Source: Branchipolynoe longqiensis
Taxonomy: Eukaryota > Annelida > Polychaeta > Phyllodocida > Polynoidae
Length of the DNA stretch: 64,000 bases
Reading direction: 5' to 3'
NCBI GenBank assembly: GCA_030323885.1
Contig: CM059191.1
Coordinates: 806,001 to 870,000 of the forward strand
Both the position numbers and the translations under genes were made by a program. This document shows positions 54,728-64,000 of this stretch, one piece after another; positions within the stretch are counted from its first letter, which is position 1; every line of letters starts with the position of its first letter. Under the pieces are notes generated by a model. It saw only the letters and a program-made list of their open reading frames with translations. It did not search any database and was not told the DNA's origin.

Positions 54728-55156
54728 GGTCGCAGCTTCAGCTTGTAGGGGCCAGGTCGCAGCTTCAGCTTGTAGGGGCCGGGTCACAGCTTCAGCTTGT
54801 AGGGGCCAGGTCACAGCTTCAGCTTGTAGGGGCCGGGTCACAGCTTCAGCTTGTAGGTGCCGGGTTGCAGCTTCAGCCTGTAGGTGCCGGGTCGCAGCTT
54901 CAGCTTGTAGGGGCCGGGTCACAGCTTCAGCTTGTAGGGGCCGGTCGCAGCTTCAGCTTGTAGGTGCTGGGTCGCAGCTTCAGCTTGTAGGGGCCGGGTC
55001 GCAGCTTCAGCTTGTAGGTGCTGGGTGGCAGCTTCAGCTTGTAGGAGCCGGGTGGCAGCTTCAGCTTGTAGGTGCTGGGTGGCAGCTTCAGCTTGTAGGT
55101 GCTGGGTCGCAGCTTCAGCTCGTAGGTGCCGGGTTGCAGCTTCAGCTTGTAGGGGC
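54728..55156 (+). repeat. 27-bp minisatellite, right block (about 16 units)
   Basis: Same unit as 53396-54236, with more GGTGGCAGC variants. Stray half units in inverse orientation at 53375 and 55682 (GAAGCTGTGAC). Confidence 0.95.
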
Positions 55157-55219
55157 CTACCACTCCCAGTCCCATTCTTTAATACAAGCCCAACACGTTA
55201 AGCCCACTTTTCACGTTGG

Positions 55220-55576
55220 TTAAAGTTGCATAGTCCGATGGTTTCGAGTTTCTGTCATTTTCTGAGATAAATATATTAGGTTGATCGATATAATCTACCT
55301 GACTTTACCTTGAAGTAACCTTTATTTTAAATGGCTACCTTTTGAGATATTTGAAGTGCAAACATACCAAAAGTTAATTTTGGCAAGCATGCCAAAACTC
55401 TGACACCATAGGCTACTGCAGCAACAGGTTCTATTACATTTGCTCTGTATTCCGTTCTACGCGGCGACAAATGTTTGCTAAGTGCATCAGCATCTAAGTT
55501 AGATATGTAGAATCAAATCCAGATAATTGTTTCGGTTTTGAGAGTTTGATGTTTTCATAGGATTATGTAGCTTTAA
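55220..55576 (-). mobile_element. TTAA-flanked TIR element, family A copy 4
   Basis: 357 bp, TTAA at 55220-55223 and 55573-55576, the same orientation as the 5700 copy. Confidence 0.8.
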
Positions 55577-55769
55577 ACTTGATAGGAGTATTGGCATATA
55601 TTTGTTTCTAGTGGAGATTGTTGTGAAAATGCCATAGCAAATATTTTATATGACATAAAATATCACTTTGTGTATGAAACTGAAGCTGTGACCCGGTGTA
55701 CTAGGTCTGAGCTTTAGCCCTTCTTCAGAGACCAGCGGAACTCAGAATACCCATATTACAGGACTTGGT

Positions 55770-56040
55770 GACTGGACGGATGAAACAAATGGGTAAAATC
55801 CTCAACCGAGTCGAACCAAAATCGCACAGAATTGGTGCTTGTTGCTAACATGCCGTTACTATAATATGACAAAGGACTGGTTGGTCCAGTGTGAGGAAAA
55901 TAGGATCGAGTGGGATACTGTGTCATAGGGCGAGCACAGTATCCCAGTGGGGAAGCACTATAAAGTCACTACGAGTGTGGACTGTCGCCAGTTGGTACAT
56001 GTCCTGATATTGCTTCAGAAGTTGCTAGGACGGAAAACCC
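55770..56040 (+). mobile_element. SINE S1 fragment, sense, decayed
   Basis: GACTGGACGGATGAAACAAA (head remnant), CAACCGAGTCGAACCAAAAT, body and 3' end ATGTCCTGATATTGCTTCAG, AAGTTGCTAGGACGGAAAAC. Confidence 0.65.
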
Positions 56041-56184
56041 AGATTACTCACTCAAGCATTGTCTGGTTTGCTCGGCCGGCAGTAGGCTGAAAGAACCAGT
56101 TCAGAAAGTGGAAAGAGATGGAACCATTCAGTTTCACCAATCGGCCACCAGGCGAGCGTTGAAGTGAACCAGCCATCGACTGTT

Positions 56185-56885
56185 GGGAGCATTAGTTATG
56201 TTTGTTTGTTGTTGTTTTACGTCCTAGCAACATCTAAGGTCATATCAGGACAGGTACCGACTTGTGACAGTGCGCACTCATGACGACTTTATAGTGATGC
56301 CCCACTGGGAGACCAGGCCGCCAGCACCATGACCTGATATCCCACTTAGTCACATTTCTTTTCATTTTTTTTCTCCATTAGTTGTTTAAGCAGGGGAAAT
56401 TTCAGTCATAGACGACTGGTCTTCCTCATTCCATTGCTGGTCGATAGAAAGTCTGAGCCTACACTTTTACCGACCCAAGGGATTTTTAACCTCCCACACC
56501 ACATAGACATGGTATGAGAGCAACCGGCCTTTGATGACGCTGTAAGTTATACACAGCGGTGGAAATCCAAATTGGCAGAGCTGGGGGCACGGGGAATCGA
56601 ACCGCCGACCCTCAGATTAGGAGTCTGGCCTAGAAAAAAGTCAGACACTCTAACCACTCCGCCACAGAGAACGCCACACGGTAAGAGTTCAATGTCATTA
56701 TCCTGACATGGAGCCAACCAGTCCTTGCTCTATCCTAATAATGCCGAGTGCCTGGCTAGTAAGTGACAAGTATCAATTTTTAAGTCATTGGTTTCACCCG
56801 ACCAGGGTTCGAACCAACGATCCCATGGTCTACCAACACGGGAGACGGACGCTCTAACTCATTCGGCAATCCCGTCTGGTTTTCA
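56185..56885 (-). mobile_element. SINE S1 interrupted by an S2 SINE
   Basis: The left S1 part ends at CCCACTTAGTCACAT (about 56356) and resumes at TTATCCTGACATGGAGCCAA (about 56697), finishing with a tRNA head near 56880. The intervening block is an S2-type SINE. Confidence 0.8.
56360..56696 (-). mobile_element. SINE S2 inserted in S1
   Basis: Tail CTCCATTAGTTGTTTAAGCA, then body TACACTTTTACCGACCCAAG and head GGGGAATCGAACCGCCGACC, as in the copy at 13800-14075. It shares the TTAGTTGTTTAAGCAG tail with the poly(G/C)-tail S1 variants. Confidence 0.75.
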
Positions 56886-57084
56886 GTCATGTCGGGCTGG
56901 TCAGCGTCCAGCATTGAATTCAAGTCAAGACCTGATTTGCAGGCACAACTCTGCCCGGGATGCACGATTCCGTTTAAAGCGTTTTGTGAAAGGTCCCGGT
57001 GAACTGAGGTCATCGCGCCCCTGTCGTCTGTTCGGGGAACTACGGGGAATCTAGTCAGGGAACCAAAATAGCCATTCCCCTCAA

Positions 57085-57440
57085 GATGGTTGGTTGTTGA
57101 AATTTTACGTCCTAGGCAACACCAAAGGTCCCCATTGATAGCAGGATACAAAGGTCAGGACGGGAATATACTTGTGACAGTGCACAATCATGGCGACTAT
57201 ATCGTGCTGCTCCACTGGGAAATCAGGTCACCAGAACCATGACACGATAACCCACTCAGTCACATTATACTGGCACTGAGCTAACCAGTCATTGCCTTAT
57301 CCTATTAATGCAGAGCGCCAAATTCGGAAGCGACAGGTATCAATTGTGGATGTCATTGGTTTGACTCGACCGGGAATCGAACTCAAGATCTCCCGCACGG
57401 GAGGCCTGCGCTCTACCGATTCGGCCAAAGCGTCCAGTTT
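57085..57440 (-). mobile_element. SINE S1, antisense, near full length
   Basis: GTTGGTTGTTGAAATTTTAC and GTCCTAGGCAAC at the left, GACCGGGAATCGAACTCAAG and CCGATTCGGCCAAAGCGTCC at the right. Confidence 0.8.
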
Positions 57441-58008
57441 CGCCTCAAGCTGGCACAAATAAAACATGGCGCACCATACCTATTTTCATATCGCATTTAA
57501 GATAGATTTTAAAGGCAATCTAAACTTATCCCAATCTCCTTTGTTTTGTTAGCATAATAGACACATGTATGTGTGAGATACTGATAAATCAATAAAAACA
57601 TAAAATTAAACTCATTTGGTGATATTTCACGGGAGAGGGGCGAGATTTAAAAATAGATTTTTGCGAGCAAGGGAGAAAAAAAGTACTTGAATCATTAGTA
57701 ATAGGTATCAAAATGGATAAAAATAAAAGTGATTTACTAGTAAGCACATGCTTGACCCAGAATTCATTGCGCCTACCCGGCAGCATTACTGTACATGCCT
57801 ATTCACGTTTATATGGAAAGAGGAGAAAGCTTTCGGAAAGTGGTCGTATTCGGAAATTGGAATAATGTGCATTCTTATAATGTATAAGGCACTTGTGAAG
57901 AGCTTTCGCTAAATGGTAGTATTCAATGAATGGAAGTAGGTGTATTCTAATGTCGAAGCCGAATTTCACATGGGCTGAAGCCGAGGGCTGATGCCCAACC
58001 ACTTACCA
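57441..58008. other. unassigned DNA
   Basis: A short inverted similarity (GAAAGCTTTCGGAAAGTGGT / GAAGAGCTTTCGCTAAATGG) near 57825-57915. No gene call. Confidence 0.35.
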
Positions 58009-58010
58009 TA

Positions 58011-58268
58011 TGAGACTGTCTCAAAAGGTGCTAAGCAATATGGAACAAAGCTTTGTCCACTGTCATGATCAACACACTATCTACTTATGCATTTGCTCAG
58101 GATAAACTGACTTGTTTTTTTACATGGTGTTTCATAATCCCAATAGAATACATATTGATTAAAAGCGAATGTCCTTGTGTTTTCAGTGTAACCGTTTCTG
58201 TGCTGTTTTGTGTCAATCATTACAATGGACAAAAAAACAAAGAGTTAGCACCTTTTAAGACAGGCTCA
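58011..58268 (+). mobile_element. TA-flanked TIR element, family B copy 3
   Basis: 258 bp, TA at 58009-58010 and 58269-58270. Ends TGAGACTGTCTCAAAAGGTG and CACCTTTTAAGACAGGCTCA. Confidence 0.85.
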
Positions 58269-58270
58269 TA

Positions 58271-59240
58271 TGCTTTTGCATATAAAGCAGGGTCACTTTT
58301 TTCCCCACTTGCCCCATTGGGCAAGTGACTGAATGTTCTATTTGTCCGAGTGGCAAAACTACTTGCCCAAGCCCAAGTCAGCCAATTGAAACTGAAATCT
58401 GCTAGTGCAGATCAGAAAAATACTGACCCGCCCTTTTGGGCAGGTCAGCGAGAACTTCACCTCTGCCCGACCGAGTAAACTAGGTACCCTGGGCAACCCT
58501 TATTGTCAAACCCTGGTAAAATTTAAGTATTTTGATATTATTACTGAACACGCGTTTCTTTGATACAATGGTCCCCTTTGCTCAGTTAAATGACACTAGT
58601 GCCATGTAATGTTATCAGAATATGTTCTCTGGCGATTAGCAAAATATCTCTGTAAATAGGCTAAATCCATTACAATGCCTGTCAACACTCCCAGTCTAAA
58701 AAAACTCATACCACACTGGCTCGACCAATATCGTCATATGGCTAGTTTTTTGCTCATATAAATTTAAATTTCAGTTTCTACGTTAGTAGTTATCAGCTTC
58801 TACTATATTAGGTTGGAAAGTTGAAGTGTTTAATTAAACACTTCCTCAGCATGAGGCTTAGATAAAAGGTTCACCTCCAATAGGAGTGAACGATGACCAT
58901 GTTTAAATCCAAGTTAAAAAATGCTTTGGTAAGAGTTCACTGTAAACCAGATGTGATGGCCAGGTACCTATTGGCAAAGAGTTGCTGAATTGTAATTCCA
59001 AAATGGCAGCCACTGGATTATCTCCATTTAACTTTAAATGTCTATTAATCGACATGATTTAATCAATGCTGCACTCAAAAAGTAACAAGATATGAAAGTT
59101 AGGTATGTAACCTTTTACAAGCAATATATCTAGCTTCGTAGACTGGGGATTGCTGCAAAAATATTCACACCAACCCACTCAGTGGGGAGGCTAATGACTA
59201 ACATGTATATATTATATACATAAACAATACCCTAGTCACA
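58271..59240. other. unassigned DNA
   Basis: Nothing recognised. GGGCAAGTGACTG and CTTGCCCAAGCCC near 58315-58375 are short and of unknown meaning. Confidence 0.35.
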
Positions 59241-59244
59241 GAGA

Positions 59245-59582
59245 GGGTTTTTGTTTGTTTGTTGTTGTTTTACGTCCTAGCAACATCTAAGGTCATATCA
59301 GGACGGGTACTGACTTGTGACAGTGCGCACTCATGGTGACTTTATAGTGATGTCCCATTGGGAAACCAGGCCACCAGCACCATGACCTGGTAGCCCACTC
59401 AGTCACATTATCCTGACACTGAGCACAAAAGTACTTGCCCTGTCCTAATAATGCTGAGCGCCTGGCTAGGAAGCGACAAGTATCAATTTTTAAGCCATTG
59501 GTTTGACTCGACCAGGGTTAGACCCCACGATCTACCAGCACGAGAGACGGATCCTCTAACTCATTCAGCCGTCCCTTCTGGT
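59245..59582 (-). mobile_element. SINE S1, antisense, full length
   Basis: GTTTGTTTGTTGTTGTTTTA and CGTCCTAGCAACATC at the left; GTTTGACTCGACCAGGGTTA and CATTCAGCCGTCCCTTCTGG at the right. Confidence 0.85.
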
Positions 59583-59964
59583 CCACAGAGAGGGAAAATG
59601 ATTTCACCAGAATTCAGAAACTGGAAACAGCTGTTTTTGCGAAATTGGATTCTGCAGTAACTACACATATATTAATTACCAATGTGGGGGGTCGGTACTA
59701 AGCATTGTTTATTCATATTAAAACATAACTCAGCAATTTGACACTTTTTACATAATATCTCTTAACAGCGATGTCCTAACTACATAACATAGACCTGTGC
59801 ATCTTCCTCTCTCTCTCTGGAATTTGCATCTCGGCTAATACTCACTCCGGAATCCCTTATACCACAAAGCTCACATCGTGTAATAACTGCTTCAAATTGT
59901 ATAATATACAATTCTGGCCGAGGGGCAGTTGGTAGACTGGGAGCATACCCCCCCCCCCCCCCAG

Positions 59965-60096
59965 GGCTCTCAGACCGACACTTGCACATCGTACAAAGTC
60001 AACATCCGGGACCTCCAAAAACAGGTGCAAACTCGAAACACGTTCCCAGGCCGCGCCCACTGGCACCGAACAGTGGTGCCCCCTGTGTCGCCTGCC
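59965..60096 (+). CDS. candidate internal coding exon, unknown protein
   Basis: A 132-bp open block preceded by a long pyrimidine run and CAG (acceptor at 59963-59964) and followed by GCC|GTAAGTAG, a consensus donor. In frame 0 it encodes 44 residues beginning GSQTDTCTSYKVNIRDLQKQ and containing TFPGRAHWHRTVVPP. Being a multiple of three, it would be a symmetric exon. I do not recognise the protein, and no partner exon was identified on the plus strand nearby. A longer minus-strand frame overlaps it but has no splice support. Confidence 0.45.
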
Positions 60097-60249
60097 GTAA
60101 GTAGACCCTCCCAGTTTGGATCTGTCAGTGGTGAGAGTTGAAGTGTTAGTCGGGGAAATGCCAAGCCCTTTCAATCGAAGCAAAGCTGCTGCAGTATGGC
60201 TTGAAAATGTCACGGATAAAATCTCACTTGTAGGGCTATTTTCTGTTAT

Positions 60250-60305
60250 GACAATGGAAGGGGGGTGGGGAGGAGGAGGGGCAGGGGGAGGGGGAGGGGG
60301 AGGAG
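60250..60305. repeat. G-rich purine tract
   Basis: GGGGGGTGGGGAGGAGGAGG followed by further GGGGGAG runs. A potential quadruplex. Confidence 0.8.
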
Positions 60306-62480
60306 ACAGTTTTTTGTTTGCCCTGGTACACAGATATTAAATTTTCACATACCCATCTCACGACAAAAGTAATCAAATTCAGCCATGATTAGGGACAAAG
60401 TAGTAACATTTGTATTCATATTCTTTAATAAATTTAGTAAATATACACCAAGCGGAGAGGGCTTGTTGGAGAGGTATCCGGAAACATTCCAGCAACGGAG
60501 TAAGTGAACCGTTAGTTCACTTGCGCTGCCACCTAACGGAATTCACCAAAAGCATTACAAAATTGTATTTATAATTTGATGCTACAAATGAACACCCACT
60601 AGACCAGATCTCGGGTTCGGCTGTTATCCTTTACCTTTATCACGACTGAACTAACTTAATATATATATTTTTAATCAACGATGTGCCTGTGAGACCAGTT
60701 ATGTGTCGTATACTTTCAGGAGGGATGCCCTAACAACAACAAAATTAATCTCACATTTACACCCACCCTCCTCTCAAGCCCCAACGCCTCCACATTAATC
60801 AAGAAAAAACACACAAACACAACACACACACTTCCAGAGCTCCGCCTTCAACTTTAACAGTAGATCAAGAAATTTACCTGACCAAAAGCGACATAAACTT
60901 TTACGGCACTTAATTATGATAAACACCTAATGATCGTGCGCTGCCGAGGATTTGTGCATGTTTAGACGCGAACGCACACATAGTTGCAAATGTGCTGTAT
61001 AATCTAAATCAAAATGCTAAGCATGGGGAGAGTGAACACCCTCTAAATAAATATCCGCCAAGCTAAGCAAATGCCGCCAGTCCTCGTTAATCCCGATTAC
61101 TCTTTCCAGTATAAGCATTGATTAAAAAAAAAAGAAGATTTTAGTACGCTATAATGAATGACGTGAAAATAACCCATTGGTATTTTGTTTGGATAGCGAA
61201 TTTAATTTGGTTAAATTGGATTGGGTTAATATGACCTGGTTGTATTGATATTTGCAGTGGATATCCTTGGATGAAAGTGGCACTGAGAAACTCTGCACAC
61301 ACATATCCTGAAAGACCATGTATACTTTTCATTCAATTTATGCTTGTTGAAACATTATAAAATCAATATTGATTTGATTTCGAAAAAGGCTCAGAATTCC
61401 CTACTTCTTTACATTTACTAGATAGAAAAATGAACAAGTTCTCTAATTTGTGTATGCTGTTCCAAGACATCATTTCCCTCCCAAGAGCCCTTCCCTCGCA
61501 AATAATGTCTCGTTAAAATTAGATCAATATTTATCTTGATGATATCATATTTCACGGAGGGTAGCAAATGTAGACTGAAACTTCAGTGGGTTTTTTATTT
61601 TGTATAAACTAATTGCATCGTGAAGTTACATCTGGTATTTTCATAGCAACGTATGAACATTCTGTTAATATCACTCATTTGAAGTGTGTGGTTACTTCTC
61701 ACCAGATTACCTAAAATGAGGTTTTGAAGTGACAACAATAAATATCTTTTTATCCCTTCTATTATTATTCACCAAATAAATTATACAAATATAGCTATAT
61801 GGCAGTTAAGTTATATGGGAAGCTGATTTCATATTTTGTGGAATTTTTGCAGACAAAATTAATCAAATTAAGCTTGTCTCATATGGTTCAAATGGATCAC
61901 TGGGGCGGGGAGGGGGACTAACAAGATTAATGAAATAGAATTATCACTTTCACCATTCACTTAGCCACATTCTCACATATAATGTATGCATACCATATAT
62001 GTATGGTTATATTATACCTTTGCTTACAATACTCAATAAGGTGAAAAAAATACAAATAAAGTTGGGTGTATCGTCTAATCCTTTTGACAATACATCCTGT
62101 GATTTAATTTCTTAATGATTATGATGTATAAACACAATGCAGTCACCTTCAAAGCCCTATGAACAGTAGATGTCCAAAGACCGTATGTAAAAATATATGG
62201 ATTTTCGGTAAACAATTATATATTGACAGAGAACATTATTATTCTTGGGCTTTGGAGTGGGGATTACTGATTAGGTTATGTAATCTAAAAGCAATGGTGC
62301 CCCCCACTCCTATGATGACATGATATAAACTATGTGAGGTATATGTTCATGCATGATGCCTAAAGTTAATGAAGAGAGGTTCTTATATATGAAGCAGTTC
62401 AAGATTGATGAAATGTTCCTCTATGTATTCATAAAGAATGCAATTGGAGAAAAGGGACATTTTTGGTATATATACATATA
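60306..62480. other. unassigned AT-rich DNA
   Basis: Long unique-looking AT-rich stretch. None of the short ORFs has domain or splice support. No SINE or TIR element shared with the rest of the window was detected. Confidence 0.4.
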
Positions 62481-63537
62481 TCTAATTGTAACTGTATGCA
62501 ACTATCTGCCCCTACCAGACCCAGGGCCAAGCACACCAGCCATACTACATTCCTTAGAGCCACACCCTGCATGCTGATTTGGGGTGGCAACTCCCCCATA
62601 TTAGGGCATTGCACTGACCAGTCTGTAGGGGAGTGTTTGATTGGCTGTCTGTGGGAGATCCGGTCACCTGACCCCCCTTGGCCTATCATGGCCACACAAG
62701 TCTCATTCTAATTAATTATTCAAGACTCTTGAGCATTCTCCTTTGGCCTGTTTATTGTGCTATGCCCTACTCTTGAGCAGGAACCCCAGACATTCTGTCT
62801 GATGCTAGCCAAATTCACCTATTCAAATTTAGTGTATACACAGTCATAGGACTCCTGTCCCATGGGTTGTAGGCACTGCTTTCAGTATATGGCTAAGTTG
62901 ATAATGAGACATAGTGTGGACAGTAGAAGGTGAGGGGTTAGGTTGATGGGTCACTGGTAGGTGAGCAGGCGTTGGTGTCAATAAAGCATAACACCCTCAC
63001 TGTCTATCTGTGTGACTTGTCTCCCTTTCTTCCTTAGTATTGGTTGATAAGTTGATACTATTGGTTTAGTATGACTGCATCACAGGTGATATGAAGGGGA
63101 AGAGTATTGTAGTAGCATCGGGTGCTCAACGCGGCCGAGCACTCCTGTTATTATACGTATCTATGCCCTAACCCCATCCCTACAATCTCCACCCCAGGCC
63201 CAGCCTCCTGCCACCACCAGTCAATGTGTGCTGTTGACAGTGAGTTTGAACACTCTTAAAGTGGGAATTTGAAATGAATTGATAAAACAATTAATGGTAT
63301 GCCTAATTTCTCTAAGTCGGTCGATGTAACTAAGTAATAGTAGCACTTCCACCATCCCCAACATACTCACAATCTCAGGTCAGGGTTTAGCTGCACGGGA
63401 GTCTGACTCTGAAGAGACTGAGCCTGAGGAGTGAGTAACCCAGTCCTAACCCTAGGGCCTAGCCCTATCACCCTACCCTGGCCTATGGTAGGCTATGCCA
63501 TGGCCTTGCCCTTGCTTGAGTATGACTATGTCCCAGT
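62481..63537. other. unassigned DNA, possible retroelement terminus
   Basis: AATAAAGCATAACACCCTC near 62981 followed by TCTCCCTTTCTTCC resembles an LTR R-U5 or retroelement 3' end. No duplicate or clear boundary was found, so this is only a note. Confidence 0.25.
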
Positions 63538-64000
63538 GGGCATAATCGATTAATTGACTCTGGTCACCCGAGCCACTTTTTGGCGCATGCGCACATCCTG
63601 CAGACTCGGGTCGAATAATCGAATACGCTTCTCCACGCTCGGGTGACAAAAATGGTGGTCCTTTTATTAGTTTTTTTAATAGCCGATATAATTACAGCAA
63701 AATATGATTTAAATATTTTTATGATGGCATAGCTTAGTATTATTTCCATTCAATTAATCTATGTTATTACCAAAAAAAAATATGTATGACTGGTACCGGT
63801 GGCTGTTATCCTGCAGGACGGTACCAGCGCAAATGTGACGTCATCGCTCCTTGCAAACCCCAGCAAAGAGGTGGGTTACTGGGGTCGGGTTGTTTTGCAC
63901 ACGGCACGTGTATTTGTCGACTCCACTCGCGGTGTTCTATTTGAAATTCGGACGACTCGGGTGACCCGAGTCGCTCGGGTCGTGTTAATCGATTACGGCC
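63538..64000. mobile_element. TIR element, family J copy 2
   Basis: Left end GGCATAATCGATTAATTGAC, right end GTTAATCGATTACGGCC at the last base of the window. Subterminal ACTCGGGT and ACCCGAG repeats. The interior is shared with 44605-45027. Confidence 0.75.

Overview
The window reads as eukaryotic nuclear DNA from a metazoan, most likely a mollusc. There are no operons, Shine-Dalgarno sites or dense ORFs. Instead there are isolated exons with consensus splice sites, tRNA-derived SINEs with target-site duplications (TSDs), many short terminal-inverted-repeat (TIR) elements, satellite arrays and a 5S rRNA pseudogene. The mollusc guess rests on a SINE type at 43214-43424 and 51178-51430 whose core (ATATAAAAGACC followed by TTGCTGC) I associate with molluscs. 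That is recall, not a search result.

Host coding content is small. The clearest piece is a minus-strand exon (1360-2015) of an Inturned-like (INTU) planar-polarity and ciliogenesis protein, ending inside the start of its PDZ domain. A second minus-strand coding exon (20674-21428) begins with ATG and ends in a phase that fits the first, so it may be exon 1 of the same gene across an intron of about 18.7 kb. A 132-bp exon-like block with consensus splice sites lies on the plus strand at 59965-60096 and is unidentified.

The most striking element is a very C-rich tyrosine-recombinase (DIRS-order) retrotransposon at 14831-18203. It carries an RT/RNase H region broken by frameshifts and an open tyrosine-recombinase frame with its catalytic residues. 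It sits inside a 45-bp tandem array and is flanked by a 101-bp direct repeat with one mismatch. A degenerate relative with an internal deletion lies at about 9240-11195.

Most of the rest is repeats. Tandem arrays are: 18 bp (3913-4022), 45 bp (14266-18838), 42 bp (18859-18984), 81 bp (22895-26943, 50 units), about 86 bp (30955-32240), a GGT/AGT triplet array (32530-33345), 55 bp (36930-38150), 199 bp (38432-39010), 74 bp (40541-41365), 109 bp (50655-51145) and 27 bp (53396-55156). TIR families include a TTAA-flanked family of about 355 bp (four copies), a TA-flanked family of about 257 bp (three copies), a pogo-like element and several others. At least three SINE types are present, several nested, which gives a relative insertion order. 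A LINE reverse-transcriptase remnant lies at 33395-34530.

The recurring theme is that mobile elements lie within or directly beside tandem arrays: the recombinase element in the 45-bp array, a TIR element in the 27-bp array, a TTAA element ending exactly where the 81-bp array starts, and a SINE next to the 109-bp array.
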